Part shown: in pieces, positions 10,430-22,087 of the stretch
Layout: each line of letters starts with the position of its first letter
How positions within the stretch are numbered: the stretch's first letter is position 1
Notes under the pieces: generated by a model
What the model saw: only the letters and a program-made list of their open reading frames with translations
Database searches by the model: none
Told to the model about the DNA's origin: nothing
Program-made: the position numbers and the translations under genes
NCBI GenBank assembly: GCA_003024175.1
Contig: MDYQ01000020.1
Location: 124,001 to 188,000, forward strand
Source of the DNA: Planoprotostelium fungivorum
Lineage: Eukaryota; Evosea; Variosea; Cavosteliida; Cavosteliaceae
Direction of reading: 5' to 3'
DNA length: 64,000 nt

Positions 10430-12100
10430 ATGCCGAAGACGAGGAGCTCTTCAGATTGTACCAAATGTAACAAGAGACAGACGGTCCACAAGACCGGTTT
10501 ATGTGAGATCTGTCGCTCGAATTCCGACCAATACAAGGTGATACGATTGATGGGATGTGATAGATCGTCGCTGAAGCATCAATAGCAAAGAAAGAAACAA
10601 TACGAACAGTCAGATAGAGGAAGAAAGAAACTTCTCTTCTCTTCGAAGATTCGCAAGGATGATTTGGCTCTATTTCAACTTCCAGATTTGCAGATGATGA
10701 TTGGAAAGATCTGTTCACAGCTGGAAAATGAAGAGGATGCAAAACCCCTCTTGGCTGAGCCCCCATTCCAAATTCTTGGTGAGTCGATGAAATGTCACAG
10801 TGTTGATCTCATTGAATACAGAAAATGAATTGATGGCACCCTTTGAATCGCCCTTGTCCATCTTTGAGATAGACAATAGCGTTTTCGATCGCGATTACAC
10901 CAATTACACCATCTTTGGAGAGATCTTACACAATCTCCGACCAGATCGTCTGGATCAGATTCAGGAGGAGTTGTGGATCCATCATCGAGGTCGCTATCAA
11001 GAAGCTCTTTTCTTGTCCATCTACGCACAGTGAGCGTGACATCATCTCCATCCGCATCTCAACTCCAACTCAGAGCCATCTTGTGGAAGAAGGGAGACGA
11101 AGATGGAAAGACAAGCCTCATCGCGAGATTATTCGGTCAAAATGATGCCACCATCATGATCGATTGGAACGTCTCTGTCGACCGAATCGATATATTGAGG
11201 GTGATACCAATCTCTCTTCTCATTCTGACACGTTTAGAAATGGCTGCTCGCCTTCGTTCTGTCGAGAGAGGGCTACAAGAGAGAAGCGTTGGAACAATTG
11301 CAAGAGGCCACACAGACGCCAGAATTCGGTGCTCTGTCTTCGTGGCTTTCTACGGATATCTTGTACAACATGTGTAAGGCGAGCAGTGATGTCTCGCTGT
11401 ACAAGCAAGTCATAGAGAGATACGAGGTGAGCATGATGATGATGATGATGATGATGATTGTGATCTTGGTGATGATGTTCATGTTGTTGATGAGACATTT
11501 GATGTGGAACAGACTTGTAGTCACGTGAATGCACTGATCGCGAGGGCATATCTCTGTGGAGTTTACTTACAATGTGAGCAATTGGACGAGGCGCAGAAGG
11601 AATTAGAGTCACTCAGAGAGGACTGTCGCGAGTGAGTCATCAATTTGTAACATCGTCGATGTTATCACATCAAGATCCGTGTCATCACATCAAAATCTAC
11701 ATCACCACATCAACATCCACATCAGCATTCACATCAACGTCATCTTCTCGATGCGCTTCTCATCATCGATTGATGTGACACATCAGGTACGGAATGTACC
11801 GAAAGAGATACATCCGAGCCATCATTCGCCTGTTGATCGAATCGAGTCGACTCCACCTGCGAAAGGGCGAGGGAGAGAGTGCCATCTTGGATATGAACAA
11901 TGCGATGCTCTTCTGGCCGCACATGATCGAGCAAGACAGGAGTTACATCGAGAATAACATCAAACAAGTAGAAGAGGCAACTTCACTGGTGAGTCATCGG
12001 ATGATGAAGATGATGGTGTTGATGATGGTGACAGGAAGTAGAGGGTAGGGTCATACAGAGCCATTCGAATCTATACAGCCAATTCTTGAAAATGTGTTGA
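10430..12100 (+). CDS. CxxC...CxxC N-terminal, helical-repeat protein
   Basis: Eight exons with phase-consistent introns: 10538-10585, 10779-10821, 11030-11073, 11201-11237, 11427-11512, 11632-11786, 11989-12034. The start MPKTRSS is followed by a four-cysteine knuckle (CTKCNKRQ...GLCEICRS, C-x2-C-x11-C-x2-C) likely to bind zinc. A basic Lys/Arg/Gln stretch and a long, almost wholly helical C-terminus follow. Pairs such as RAYLCGVYLQCEQLDEAQKEL and LHLRKGEGESAILDMNNAM resemble tetratricopeptide helices. I do not recognise the family. A DNA- or RNA-linked scaffold role is possible from the zinc knuckle plus basic patch, but this is inference. The gene converges on the receptor kinase; their stop codons are only 89 bp apart. 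The last exon lies inside the inverted repeat 12049-12249. Confidence 0.72.
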
Positions 12101-12249
12101 GACGGAGAGAGCATTGTACATGAATTTTACAGATACGATTTATAAAGATGAAAATGTTTATACAAATGAGCACACGTGATGATGATGCATCAGACAATGT
12201 TCTCGTTGATGGAAGCTTTCGGTGTCACAACCGATTGGTAGTGCGCTCC
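12049..12249. repeat. Inverted repeat, arm A (kinase 3' junction)
   Basis: About 200 bp covering the last 50 bases of the upstream plus-strand gene, both 3' UTRs and the last 60 bases of the kinase coding region. It is repeated in inverse orientation at 18109-18307, at about 90-95% identity by eye with a few small indels. This arm carries the functional gene ends, so it is the likely parent copy. Confidence 0.9.
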
Positions 12250-15200
12250 ACGATAGGCGTCGTTGTAGATCATCTCGCTTCGTTCCACGGGAGTAGATTG
12301 GCCGGTGGCCCTCCTGTTCAACGGGGCCAGCTGTTCGGTGTCACCATCACGGTGATGATGATGCACATCAAGACATCTCACCGGCTGATGGACACCCAAG
12401 AAGCTACAGATTTCCTGGAAATCAGGTCGATCGTCCGCAGAATGGCTCCAACACACTGATCCGATGAGAAAATGAAACGCAGCCACTCTTCTCACTCTCG
12501 ATCAATTTTCGAACGCTGGGCTCGCACGTGTCAGGTATGATCATCCTCTCCTGTCTCGTCGTGACCGCGATGGCGGCATCGATCGGTGGTTTAGAAGGCC
12601 AAGGGTCTTGAACTGCCACGATCTCCCAACAAGTGACCGCGAAGCTGAAGACGTCCGTCTTCTGAGAGAACGTCTTGTGAGTGAGAGCTGAGAGAGTCAG
12701 AGGAGATGAGTGTAAGAGTTACCTTCGGGTGCCATCCATTTGATGGGACCGATGTCTGATGTGGTCTTGTGGCTGTCACCATCTGCGGTTGCTCTGGACA
12801 TGCCGAAATCAGAGACCTTCGGCTCCAAGTGTTGACTGAGGAGAATGTTTCGCACGGCGAGATCTCTGTGGGAGTGTCATGGAGAAGCTGTGGAGAAACG
12901 ATGGGTGATCTCACCTGTGGATGATCTTCTCCAGGTGTAAATGGAGCATGCCGAGGGCTGAAGAGTGTCACGATGATTCATATCGGGACGTCTCACCGAT
13001 TCCTTGTATGAATTTCAATTTCTGATTCCAATTCACACTGGTAACTCTCAGATAATTGTAGAGACTTCCTCTCTCGCAGAACTCGGTGACTAGGCTGAGA
13101 GGCTGCGGGGGTATGGTCATACCTGATCGAACTCAGTTTTCCACCACGTTTGAAATTCGAATACCCAGAAACATGACTACGTTTGGATGGGATCTCAATC
13201 CTTGTAAGATGCACACTTCAGACAGAAAGTCTCTGAACTGCTGCTCGCTGATGTGTTCGGCTCTCACTTGTTTCACCGCTACGGTGATGTCTCTCCACCG
13301 TGCTTTGTACACTGATGACATCGTCAGACCGATGATTCACCGAGAAGATGGTAGGACTATAAGGAGTTCTCACCCACGCCAAACGATCCTTCACCGATCT
13401 GGGACATATTGGATAGATCACTGTACTGCATGATACTGTTCTTCACTCCACTCATATTGGAGAACTCCGCCATATCGATGGAAAATCGATAGTTTCCGGC
13501 CATAACAATGCGAGTCCTCTGTACGAGCGTTACATCGTCGATGTGATGATTGCATCACCTTTCTGATGACTAGGATGAGTAGTACGGAGATGATCGCGAT
13601 GACGGCCAGAGCTGCTATGACGATGCCCGCCACCGCTCCACCGGATAGTTTCGACGGAGAATTGGGTTCAGGTACTGGAGATTGAGTTCCTTCCATGGCA
13701 ACGATACCGTAATCTGAATAATACGCGGGATTTCGCTGTACGTTCGCCAGGAAGATATTGACCACTCGAACGGCTGAGCCCTGAGATGTCTCACTGTCCT
13801 TAGGACCTGTCACGGACATGTCTACGATGACACTTCCCTGGGACACGCTCATGATGACCATGCGATCGGTAGATATGCCTGACAATTCTGAGAAATTTCG
13901 AGTAAAATTGTCTCGGTCGAATGTCGTCAAGTCCCCCAGCATTCTCAGTCTGAGACTCGTGGAAGTGAAATTGGTTGCGGTACAAGAAGAGTGACATTGT
14001 GAGGCTACAGTGGGAGGTAACGGACATTCCAATGGATTACCACTCAGATCACAGTCCACCGTGCTACCCACTTGCACATCTTCGGCAAATTGGAGGCTGT
14101 CGAATGTTAGAACCTCTCGTGACGAAGAATGCACCGATTGTTCTGCAGGAGGAGTGTCTGAATGGAGGCAGAGAATGAAGAAATCTTTCCGGTGAGAGAG
14201 TTTTGGTGGAGATCGACGAGAATGAGAGATTTACAAGTCGATAGGTCTCCCATGGTGCCGTTCAGCTTGTTCCGGCTGACATCTAAAATTTGTAATCGGG
14301 GCCGACTACTGAGTGGAGGTAGTGAACCGATGAAACCATTTCCACTGAGAGTTACGATCAACGACGTCACGATCGTTTGTAGAGATATCACACCTGACGT
14401 TGAGATATTGGAGAGAGGTACCGGAGTCATCTAGCCAGTCGATATATCCGATCAACGAATTTTCACTGAGATCTACATATAGAGGATCAGAATGGAGCAC
14501 CGGGAGTGTCCCTGTCAACTGGTTTCCACTGCAGAACTCAATCGTAGATCTCGCTGAGGGGAGCGTTGTAGATGAGTCACCTGATATCGAGAGTAGAGAG
14601 AGATCTGAGAGCTCCAATGGAAGAAGGAACATTTCCCTCCAGAAAATTTTCCGACAGATCCAAATACGTCAGAGCTGGCGTGGACCACTGCAATGGAATC
14701 TACAACCGGTCAGTCTCAATTCCGCTCGTCCCAATCTCACTTCTCCACTGAAGAGATTGCTCGACAGATCCAAGTGTTGTATAGAATAGAGACCACCCAG
14801 TGCGTCTGGCAGACTCGAATTGAATCGGTTGTTGCTGAAGGAGAGGAATTGAATGAGTGGAGGAAATTGACTCGGCAAGGCATCCGAGAACTGATTGAAA
14901 GATAGATCTAAAATCGTGGCAGTGGCAAAAGTGAGAGAAGGAAGACGACCGGAGAAATAATTGTGAGAGCTGAGGTGGTGAGTATGAGAATGAAGATCGA
15001 CTATGAAGATCTCACATGTTACAGTAGACGAGTCGATTTAACAAGTTGGCGCTGGTAGGTACCACACCACCCAACAGATTGTTACTGTTTCGATTCAACG
15101 CGATGGATCGTTACCATCTATGGCTCACCTCAGATCTAAATGGACAAGGCCGTTCAATTGCTGAATGTTCGACAGCAACGTTCCCCTGATTCGATTGTTC

Positions 15201-17770
15201 CTCAGATTGATGTACTACCCTCGTTTCAACGAAATGAATCGATGTCCTTATTTTTCACCTGCACCGAGAGAATGCCTTGCCCGTTGGGAAGTTGAGCGTC
15301 CACTTGATTATCGCTGAAATCCAAGTACTGCAGAGAGATCGTCGTGTCGAATGTTCTCTTTCCGATGCTCGTGAGACGATTGTGAGATACGTCGAGATAG
15401 ATCAACGAGGGATTGTAACCGGGGACGAAACCTACTGGATTCAACGTGTGATGTCAGGCGATGTATCACCGGTCAGTTGATTGTAAGAGAGGTCGATCTT
15501 CTGCAGTCTGGGTAAGTTGGCAATCTCTGACACTGGAATATCTCCAGAGAAGTTATTGTAAGACATGGACAGTGATACGATGCTGTGAATGCGTCGATAC
15601 GTATCCATACGTACTTACATCTCACTTCTGTAGGGAAGCGAAGACGTCGATTGAGCCGGACAGGTAATTGTCCGATAGATCTAAGATCCGCAATTGCGAC
15701 AGATCACTGAGCGCAGATATATGTCCTTCCAAGTTGTTGTTAGACAGATCGAGATCGATCAGGGCCGACAGATTGGATAGTGAGGCTGGTAATTGTCCGT
15801 ACAGCTGATTCTGCGCGGCTTGCAATACGGACAACGACGACATCTGTCCCAAACAATCGGGCAGGGTCGAATGGATGGCGTTATGAGATATATCCAAGAA
15901 GCTCAGCTGAGGTAGCTGACACAGAGAGGCCGGAAAATCTCCCGAAAATTGGTTCAGATTGAGAACGATGGATTGTATGGAGGAAGGCATGGATGGTATG
16001 GAGCCAATTAATAGATTTCCTCCAGCATAAAGGGTCTGACGCTTTCAGCCAAGTTCGAGTACGGTACGTACCGTCAACCCAGTCAGGGAGGTGATGGTGG
16101 GAGTGATCGGTCCTGTTAAGAAATTTCCTTGCAGAATCAAGGCTCGCAGCTGTGGACCGAGCGAATAGATGCCCTCCGGTATTGTTCCCGTGATCTGGTT
16201 GAAAGCTAAGCTGAGATACACCAGGTGCGACCCCCATTCTTCCGGTAGTCCTCCAGTGATGACGTTGAACATGAGATCGAGATAGAAGAGCTGTCAGATG
16301 CGTCAGATCTGATGGTGGGACGACGTTTAACAGAGATGAGACGAGATCTTAGACACACTGAAGGTAGATTGACGATGAAATCTGGAAAGCTGCCGGAGAT
16401 CGAATTGCGACCCAAATCGACGTATCCCAACGACTTGAAATTTCCCAGGAATTCCGGGATGATCCCCCCGATGGAATTGGAGGACAGGTCGATGTACTTC
16501 AGATTCACACAGTTGTACAGTGGATCCAGTGTTCCAGTGAGGACGTTGTTGTTTCCATCTAGGTACTGCAGTCGACTGTCCACAGTCAGAATCTCTCACA
16601 GAGACGCCCTCACTTGTTCTGTGAGATTCCACTTAGATCTCCCGTGATTCCGTTGTTTGATATGTTCAAGAAGGTGAGATTTGCCGTAGATACCAGAGAG
16701 GGAATCTGTCCCACGACGCGATTTAAGCTGAGATCTAATTTCCTGATGGAGTCAGAGATCGATCTACAACGGTCGATACCTGAGATAGAGCAACTGAGGT
16801 AAGACGCTGACATCTCCTTTCAATCCACACGATGAGGCCTCCAATTGCATGAGCTGTGGAGGGACATTTCCCAGAAAAATCGACGTCGACAGGGCCAAAT
16901 TGTTGCCACTGATGATCAGAGCAGATAGAGTCGAGGGAAAGAGAGGCAGAGTGGATATCGCGTTGTATTGCACGTTCAGAGAACTCGAACGAGTCAGGTA
17001 AACCTCCGAACGCGAGACTCACGATAACTTCGAGGTGGATAGGTCTGCATAGATATATGAGATAGCATTGAAAGAAACGTCCAGAGACAATAGAGAGGGT
17101 AACCTGCGTACGTCAGCTACGAGGCGTCTCATCTGTCGATCTCCATCACCCATCGAGAGAAGGTACGGTTCCTTTCAGCTGATTGCCCTTCAGGGACACC
17201 GATTGGATGGTACTTGGTAGCCTCCCCAGTATGTCTTGCACGTCGCCGGATATCTTGTTGTTTCCTGCTTTTAAATCAATACCATTGCGATCGATCATCT
17301 TCACCTGCCGAGAATAATAGAAGGGGACATGAAGTCATGATCGGAACTCTATCTAAGAGATTTCCACTGACATCCAAACTTTGCAATGAATTCAAAGAGT
17401 TCATGTTGGGAGGAAGAGATGACAGAGCATTACCGGAGAGATTGAGTGACCTCATCTGAAGCACAGCGGAAGGCCAATTTGAGGGTATTCCATTCGTCAG
17501 GTTGTTGTATTGGAGACGGACGGCCGTAATGATTCGCCCATTCTGGGATGGGATGCAAGATACACCAAAGAAATTACAAACGTCATTACCTCCCCAACCT
17601 GTTCGATTGATCCAGTATGGACCTTCTCTATCTCAGAGGGCATCGTTTGGAATCACTTCACCTCCCGTCGAATCATAGAGCGACTGAAAAGCGAACAAGA
17701 CAGATGATGTGTTACTCTGACCACAGACGACAATGCACACCGATATCAGGAATACGGCTCTCGTCCACAT
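12190..17770 (-). CDS. LRR receptor kinase, tyrosine-kinase-like catalytic domain
   Basis: Single-pass receptor kinase with many short introns. A signal peptide starts at [15 protein letters not shown]. The plant-type LRR cap ([23 protein letters not shown]) and some 20 leucine-rich repeats span about 17700-14250. An extracellular juxtamembrane region with paired cysteines precedes the transmembrane helix (about 13650-13560; [20 protein letters not shown]). The kinase runs from about 13400 to 12420: glycine loop [12 protein letters not shown] lysine, [10 protein letters not shown] catalytic loop, [17 protein letters not shown], then [12 protein letters not shown]. All catalytic residues are present. 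HRDLAVRN and IKWMAPE are closer to tyrosine kinases than to plant LRR kinases (HRDLKxxN, GTxGYxAPE). The short C-tail has a His-rich run and several tyrosines. Ligand is unknown. Exon borders in the LRR part are inferred from frame changes and not all resolved. Confidence 0.85.
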
Positions 17771-18108
17771 GTGGCTCGTGTTATCTGTTTGAACAGCTGA
17801 CCTGTGTGTCACATTTTACAGGGGAGCGTTGTGTCAAAATCGTCAACCACCGGCTACAGGCTCACCCGGATGTGCGACGATGAGGTTCCTTCCGCTAATT
17901 CAGTGAAGGCCAGAATGGAAATATGAATCAATGATAACCCCCTCGAACGACATAAAGAGAGCCTCGTTCACAGGAGCAGAAGGGGTAATGCACCGTTATT
18001 CTCCCGCGGAATCAGGTCAGTCAACTCTCGAAGTTGAATTGGGCTAGAGACGTCAGGTGATAAAGGGACATCTTATTATAGGGTGATGCGGAGAGTCGGT
18101 GGCCACCG
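17771..18108. other. 5' region of receptor-kinase gene
   Basis: Upstream of the kinase start codon on the minus strand, ending where repeat arm B begins. No open frame with family support. Presumed promoter and 5' UTR. Confidence 0.4.
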
Positions 18109-18307
18109 GGAGCGCACTACCAATCGGTTGTGACACCGAAAGCTTCCATCAACGAGAACATTGTCTGATGCATCATCATCATCACGTGTCCTCTTTTGTA
18201 TAAACATTTTCGACTTTATCGCATCTGCAAAATTCATGTACATTTCTTTCTCCGTCTCAACACATTTTCAAGAATTGGCTGTATAGATTCGAATGGCTCT
18301 GTATGAC
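18109..18307. repeat. Inverted repeat, arm B (non-functional copy)
   Basis: Inverse copy of 12049-12249. It holds the terminal codons of both the helical-repeat gene and the kinase but no upstream parts of either, so it is a dead fragment. It has small indels relative to arm A in the region between the two former stop codons. The two arms frame the entire kinase gene. Confidence 0.9.
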
Positions 18308-18744
18308 CACCACCGCACGATGCATCCTCACAGACGGACAACTACCCCTCTTTTGTCCGTCCCAGATGGCGCGCTTCCACACGCACTCCTGCATCTGAAT
18401 CTTCGTGAAGTCTCTAATCTACCGCACGACATTCGACGTTGATGTCACCACAACGATAGGACCACATACCTTGTTGTTGTTCGGTTCAACTTGGACACGA
18501 GCAGGTCGAACTGGGTCACTCTATTTGAACGATCAACCTGGTCACATTGATAGAGGACGTTTCCTCCATCAGTTCAATAAACGAGGATGGATCAAACGGT
18601 GTCACTTGTTCTCTTGTCTTTTGAGCTGTATCGATGGGAATTGCGGAAATCGACGTATGCGTAGATCACGATGATGATGATGTGATGACGGAAATGAGAA
18701 AGAAATACATGGCTTTTTTTTGTATGATTTCTTATGAAAACAGT
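18308..18744. other. Intergenic region between repeat arm B and tRNA
   Basis: About 440 bp. One 89-codon frame (18405-18674, plus) has no recognisable features. A small gatgatgatg run lies near 18670 and a T8 tract near 18713. Nothing else supported. Confidence 0.4.
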
Positions 18745-18749
18745 AAAAA
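18745..18749 (-). terminator. Pol III terminator of tRNA-Phe
   Basis: A T5 run on the minus strand directly abuts the discriminator base of the tRNA, as expected of an RNA polymerase III terminator. Confidence 0.8.
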
Positions 18750-18822
18750 TGCCACAAACGTGGATCGAACACGTGACCTTTAGATCTTCAGTCTAACGCT
18801 CTCCCAACTGAGCTATTGCGGC
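18750..18822 (-). tRNA. tRNA-Phe (anticodon GAA)
   Basis: On the minus strand this 73-base segment folds as a full cloverleaf. Acceptor stem GCCGCAA pairs with TTGTGGC (one G-U). D arm is TAGCTCAGTTGGGAGAGC. The anticodon loop CTGAAGA carries GAA at plus positions 18787-18789. T arm is ACGTG-TTCGATC-CACGT. Discriminator base is A, and CCA is not encoded, as in eukaryotes. Internal A and B boxes are intact and there is no intron. Confidence 0.97.
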
Positions 18823-19162
18823 GATATATGCATTATGTATCTCTTACGATGTGCAACAACACACAGACATGTTGGTATAACTCGTTCGATCTGTCGTTGT
18901 ACCCAATTGATGACTGCAGCGAAACGATCCGTCGCTGCTCCGATTGAATGATGGTATTCCTACAAACATAAGTGCACCCAAATTTCATCAGCTTCCCATA
19001 GAATTTTCGCACACCTTTATTACGGAAGCGATGTTTCGCGAAAATTGGCACCTTAAGTTTTTATTTCGATGCAAATAGCGACATGAAATGATAGCACTAA
19101 ATGACATCATTTCTTTGTCCACAGACAAAGAAGGAAAGCATAAAGAAAGCGCACAAGAGAAG
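18823..19162. other. Intergenic region tRNA to secreted-protein gene
   Basis: About 340 bp with no coding support. It holds the upstream side of the tRNA (minus) and the promoter of the plus-strand gene at 19163. Confidence 0.4.
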
Positions 19163-20866
19163 ATGCGAACCATCCTCCTCTCTCTTCTCGCTCTGTTCTG
19201 CCTGGCCAGCGCCAAGTCTTTAAACGTCACCCTTCTGAAATACACCATCACAGACGACAACAGTCTTCTGTGTGGAACTGATCTCAACAACACCTTGGTC
19301 GTCTTCTCGGTCACAAACGATCTCATCATTCAAAACATCACGACTGGTGCCTCTTCGTCCAGCATCTCGGGAGATGGGCAGTGGATTGTTGTCATTAAGA
19401 ATGATACCATCACCTTCTACATCCGCCAAGCACAAGGATGGAGCGTCTTCGTAAGTTTTTCTCTTTAACCTCTTCTTATATTCTCTAGACTTCTACACCT
19501 CTGCCCTTCAATCAGACATCCCTCTCCTCTCTCTCCTTTGACAAGACCGGCTCTCGTCTGATCTTGGTTACTGATGGAGAGACGTGGTTCTATTCCAGGT
19601 CTTCTACATCGAAAGACTACACCTCTTGGTCACAATTGGTTACACAGCCAGCCGCTTTCAGTAAAGACCTCAGCACTGCATTTGAGAAGATCAACTCTTC
19701 TCTCTTCGTATCCACCATCGATTGGGCCAACAAGAAGACGATCGAGTCGGTGGGTCTCATTCATCAGCAAACGTCTCATCTTCTTCAGACGAAAATCGCC
19801 GATTCAGACATCGAAGGGGAATTCCTGGCCGTTAATTCAGCTGGAACCGCTTTCGTCTTTGCAGACTATGAGAGCCGCCTATACAGAAAGAGGTCAGATG
19901 AGACACATGTCCACTCCATTCTCATCGTCTTGCAGTTCAGGCGGTTGGGTCACACAGCACGTGGGAGAATATCACGACACCTATGGCTTCTCTGGTGATA
20001 ATGAGATCCTCTTCTATTTGGGACTTTTCGGAGAATTATCCAGATATCTCGTTGGCGACGCGACGAGAGCTCAATTGCCCGAACAAGTGTGAGTGTCCAC
20101 CACCTTCCTCTCTCAACCGATTCAGTTTATTGAACGATGAGGACGGAGGCATGTACGTCCATCCCAACTGTGACGGAAGTCAAGTCATCTACGAATACAT
20201 TCAAGTCATCAACGAAGTCGACGAGATTACCCCTAAATCGTTCACCATCCCACACAGACTCCACGAGGCCGGAGAGATCTGCCTGAACGATACTTGGTGT
20301 CTGTCTGATCTCAAATGTGGTCCCGGTCACTTCTGCTACCAACTCAACACCACAGCGCAGCCAGACATCTACAATGCAATGTTCCAGGAGAGCTCAAACG
20401 GAGACGGTGAGACCCTACTCAATTCACTCGGTGACAAAGATCAGTGCAGTTACAATTCAACCGTCCGGCTGTTGTGACCTGTAACGTCGCAGGCTCGACT
20501 CCCGTTGGAGTTCAGATGAGATTGCAGAATGTGTACAACAACACAAGGGTACAAGTGGTGTATCACAACTCGACCGGCCCCTCTCGAGTGATAGATGCAG
20601 GGTACCTCCAAGCGGTCAGCTTGCTTCACGTGGAGCCGCTGGAGACGGAGAGCGGGACGATCGAGTTCTGGCTGAGCTGCGTGTGCGTCGATGCCTACGC
20701 GTCATCCATTTCACCCACCATATTGAGTCTCGAAGTGCCTGCAGTCACAACGAGCAGCACCGAAAGTGACATCCATACTGCACAGCCGACCCGTTCAGAC
20801 AATTCAGCCGCCTTCATTGGCATCACAACAACACTGGTTGTCTGTCTGTCGATGATGATTATGTGA
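19163..20866 (+). CDS. Secreted protein, probable GPI anchor
   Basis: Five exons; introns 19451-19488, 19893-19935, 20089-20125 and 20407-20444, all phase-consistent and unusually short (37-43 bp). A classic signal peptide starts it (MRTILLSLLALFCLASA). The ectodomain has many N-glycosylation sequons (for example NVT, NTT, NDT, NQT, NSS, NNT). The middle is rich in beta-strand repeats with 'SGDGQWIVV', 'FDKTGSRLILV' and 'VNSAGTAFVFADYES', the look of a beta-propeller. A small disulphide module follows (CLNDTWCLSDLKCGPGHFC). The C-terminus is a Ser/Thr stretch followed by a terminal hydrophobic tail (FIGITTTLVVCLSMMIM), with nothing after it, which suggests a GPI-anchor signal rather than a normal membrane helix. 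Surface adhesion or recognition is a guess. The start was chosen at the ATG directly before the signal peptide; an upstream in-frame ATG at 19088 would bury it. Confidence 0.82.
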
Positions 20867-20886
20867 GAGTGCAGGATATTCAGTGG

Positions 20887-20892
20887 AATAAA
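20887..20892 (+). terminator. Polyadenylation signal AATAAA
   Basis: Canonical AATAAA 21 bases after the stop codon of the secreted-protein gene. Confidence 0.6.
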
Positions 20893-21041
20893 AGAGCACG
20901 GTATACAACCAGCGAGAGTGATTTTAAAGACGTTTATGATGGTAATCGGTTTGCGTGGTGTGTGATGTGATGATTGTTGTCTTCGTAATTATGAAGTTAC
21001 AGTTACATCATCATCACGAAGAGCCAGAAAGCGGGTGAAAC

Positions 21042-21877
21042 TTAAGATCGAGCTCGAAGTTTTCGTCCAGAGGCTGCCTTCGCGCGATCGGAAATGTCCA
21101 CCTTGAAAGCCCTCGATCTGACAGCGGTGAGGTCTCCCATTCATCATCATGTTACTCACGGGTCGTAATTAGATGTGATGTATCCGTTTGCACTATCCAT
21201 GATCTCTTGCGCTAACCTTGGTCTCCATCCTAACAAAACTTCAGTCAATCACACCATCGAGCACCACATGCCACACACCATTAGAGAAGAGAGGACCCAA
21301 TAGAACTCCCTGAGGCAACACTAGCGTGTTGTATGGGGCGTAATTGCGAGGTGCGAATCGCTCTGAGAAGGTGTGTCAGAGAACAGAAGCCGAGACAACT
21401 TCTCACTCTCGAAGAAATGGTGACCGATGATTAACTGTGTGACGAGCACGAATAAGAGTCCACCGGCACCCAATAGGAAACAAGTGTATCCTCCAAACAG
21501 TTGGATGAGAGTATTCGACAGGGCACAGTATCCAGTGATACCAAAGAAGATGATCGCCTGACGATCTTCAGAAACAGATGAGATGCGAAACTCACGGCCG
21601 TCAGGGGATCGATGGGAAGATAAATGAAGACGGTGGTGATTACATTATAGATCCAACCGACGTTATAGAAGGAACGGAGGTAAGGGTGCGTCGACCGAAC
21701 GTCGATTAGACTCATCCAGAGGATGAAACAGTAGATCAGAAGAGGCTCCGTGAAGGCATGGATCAATCGGTTGCTGTCAGTGTCACCAGCGGGTGTCAAC
21801 CTCTAGACTCACTGTGGATGGCGGTGGTATGCGAAATAGATGGATAACTTGCTCAGCCAGAAGTCTCTCAGACCCAT
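21042..21877 (-). CDS. Mpo1-like (DUF962) ER membrane dioxygenase
   Basis: Six exons; introns 21774-21812, 21558-21595, 21363-21406, 21230-21278 and 21118-21159. The start MGLRDFWLSKL is followed by the family motif YHRHPHNRLIH. Several membrane helices follow, and then the second conserved block QLIIGHHFFEKRFAP and the late motif GWRPRLAQEI. This order (YHxxPxNxxIH, then GHxxFExR, then G-W/Y-R-P) is the signature of DUF962/Mpo1. In yeast, Mpo1 is an Fe(II)-dependent ER dioxygenase that removes one carbon from 2-hydroxy fatty acids made from phytosphingosine. The metal-ligand histidines of both motifs are present. The C-tail is basic (GRKLRARS). Without intron 21230-21278 the frame would stop early at 21241; the splice restores the conserved GWRP block, which is why I prefer it. 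Confidence 0.8.
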
Positions 21878-22087
21878 CTTCTATCTATTGTGTTGATGAT
21901 GGAGCCAACACGTGTCTACATTATTCTAGACGGAGATCGGGACGCCTCGCTCCACCGTTACGGGAAGGACAAGTATCATATCGTTCCATAGAGGAAGTCA
22001 AATGGGACGTCAGACCCTATGGAAAGTGCTTCTGCATCTGATGATGTTGCGAATCACACACGATCGCGGAACGATGGGACGCCTTCA

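Noticed and set aside
10221-10766. Minus-strand 181-codon frame
   Set aside because: Antisense to the first two exons of the CxxC/helical-repeat gene, which have phase-consistent splices.
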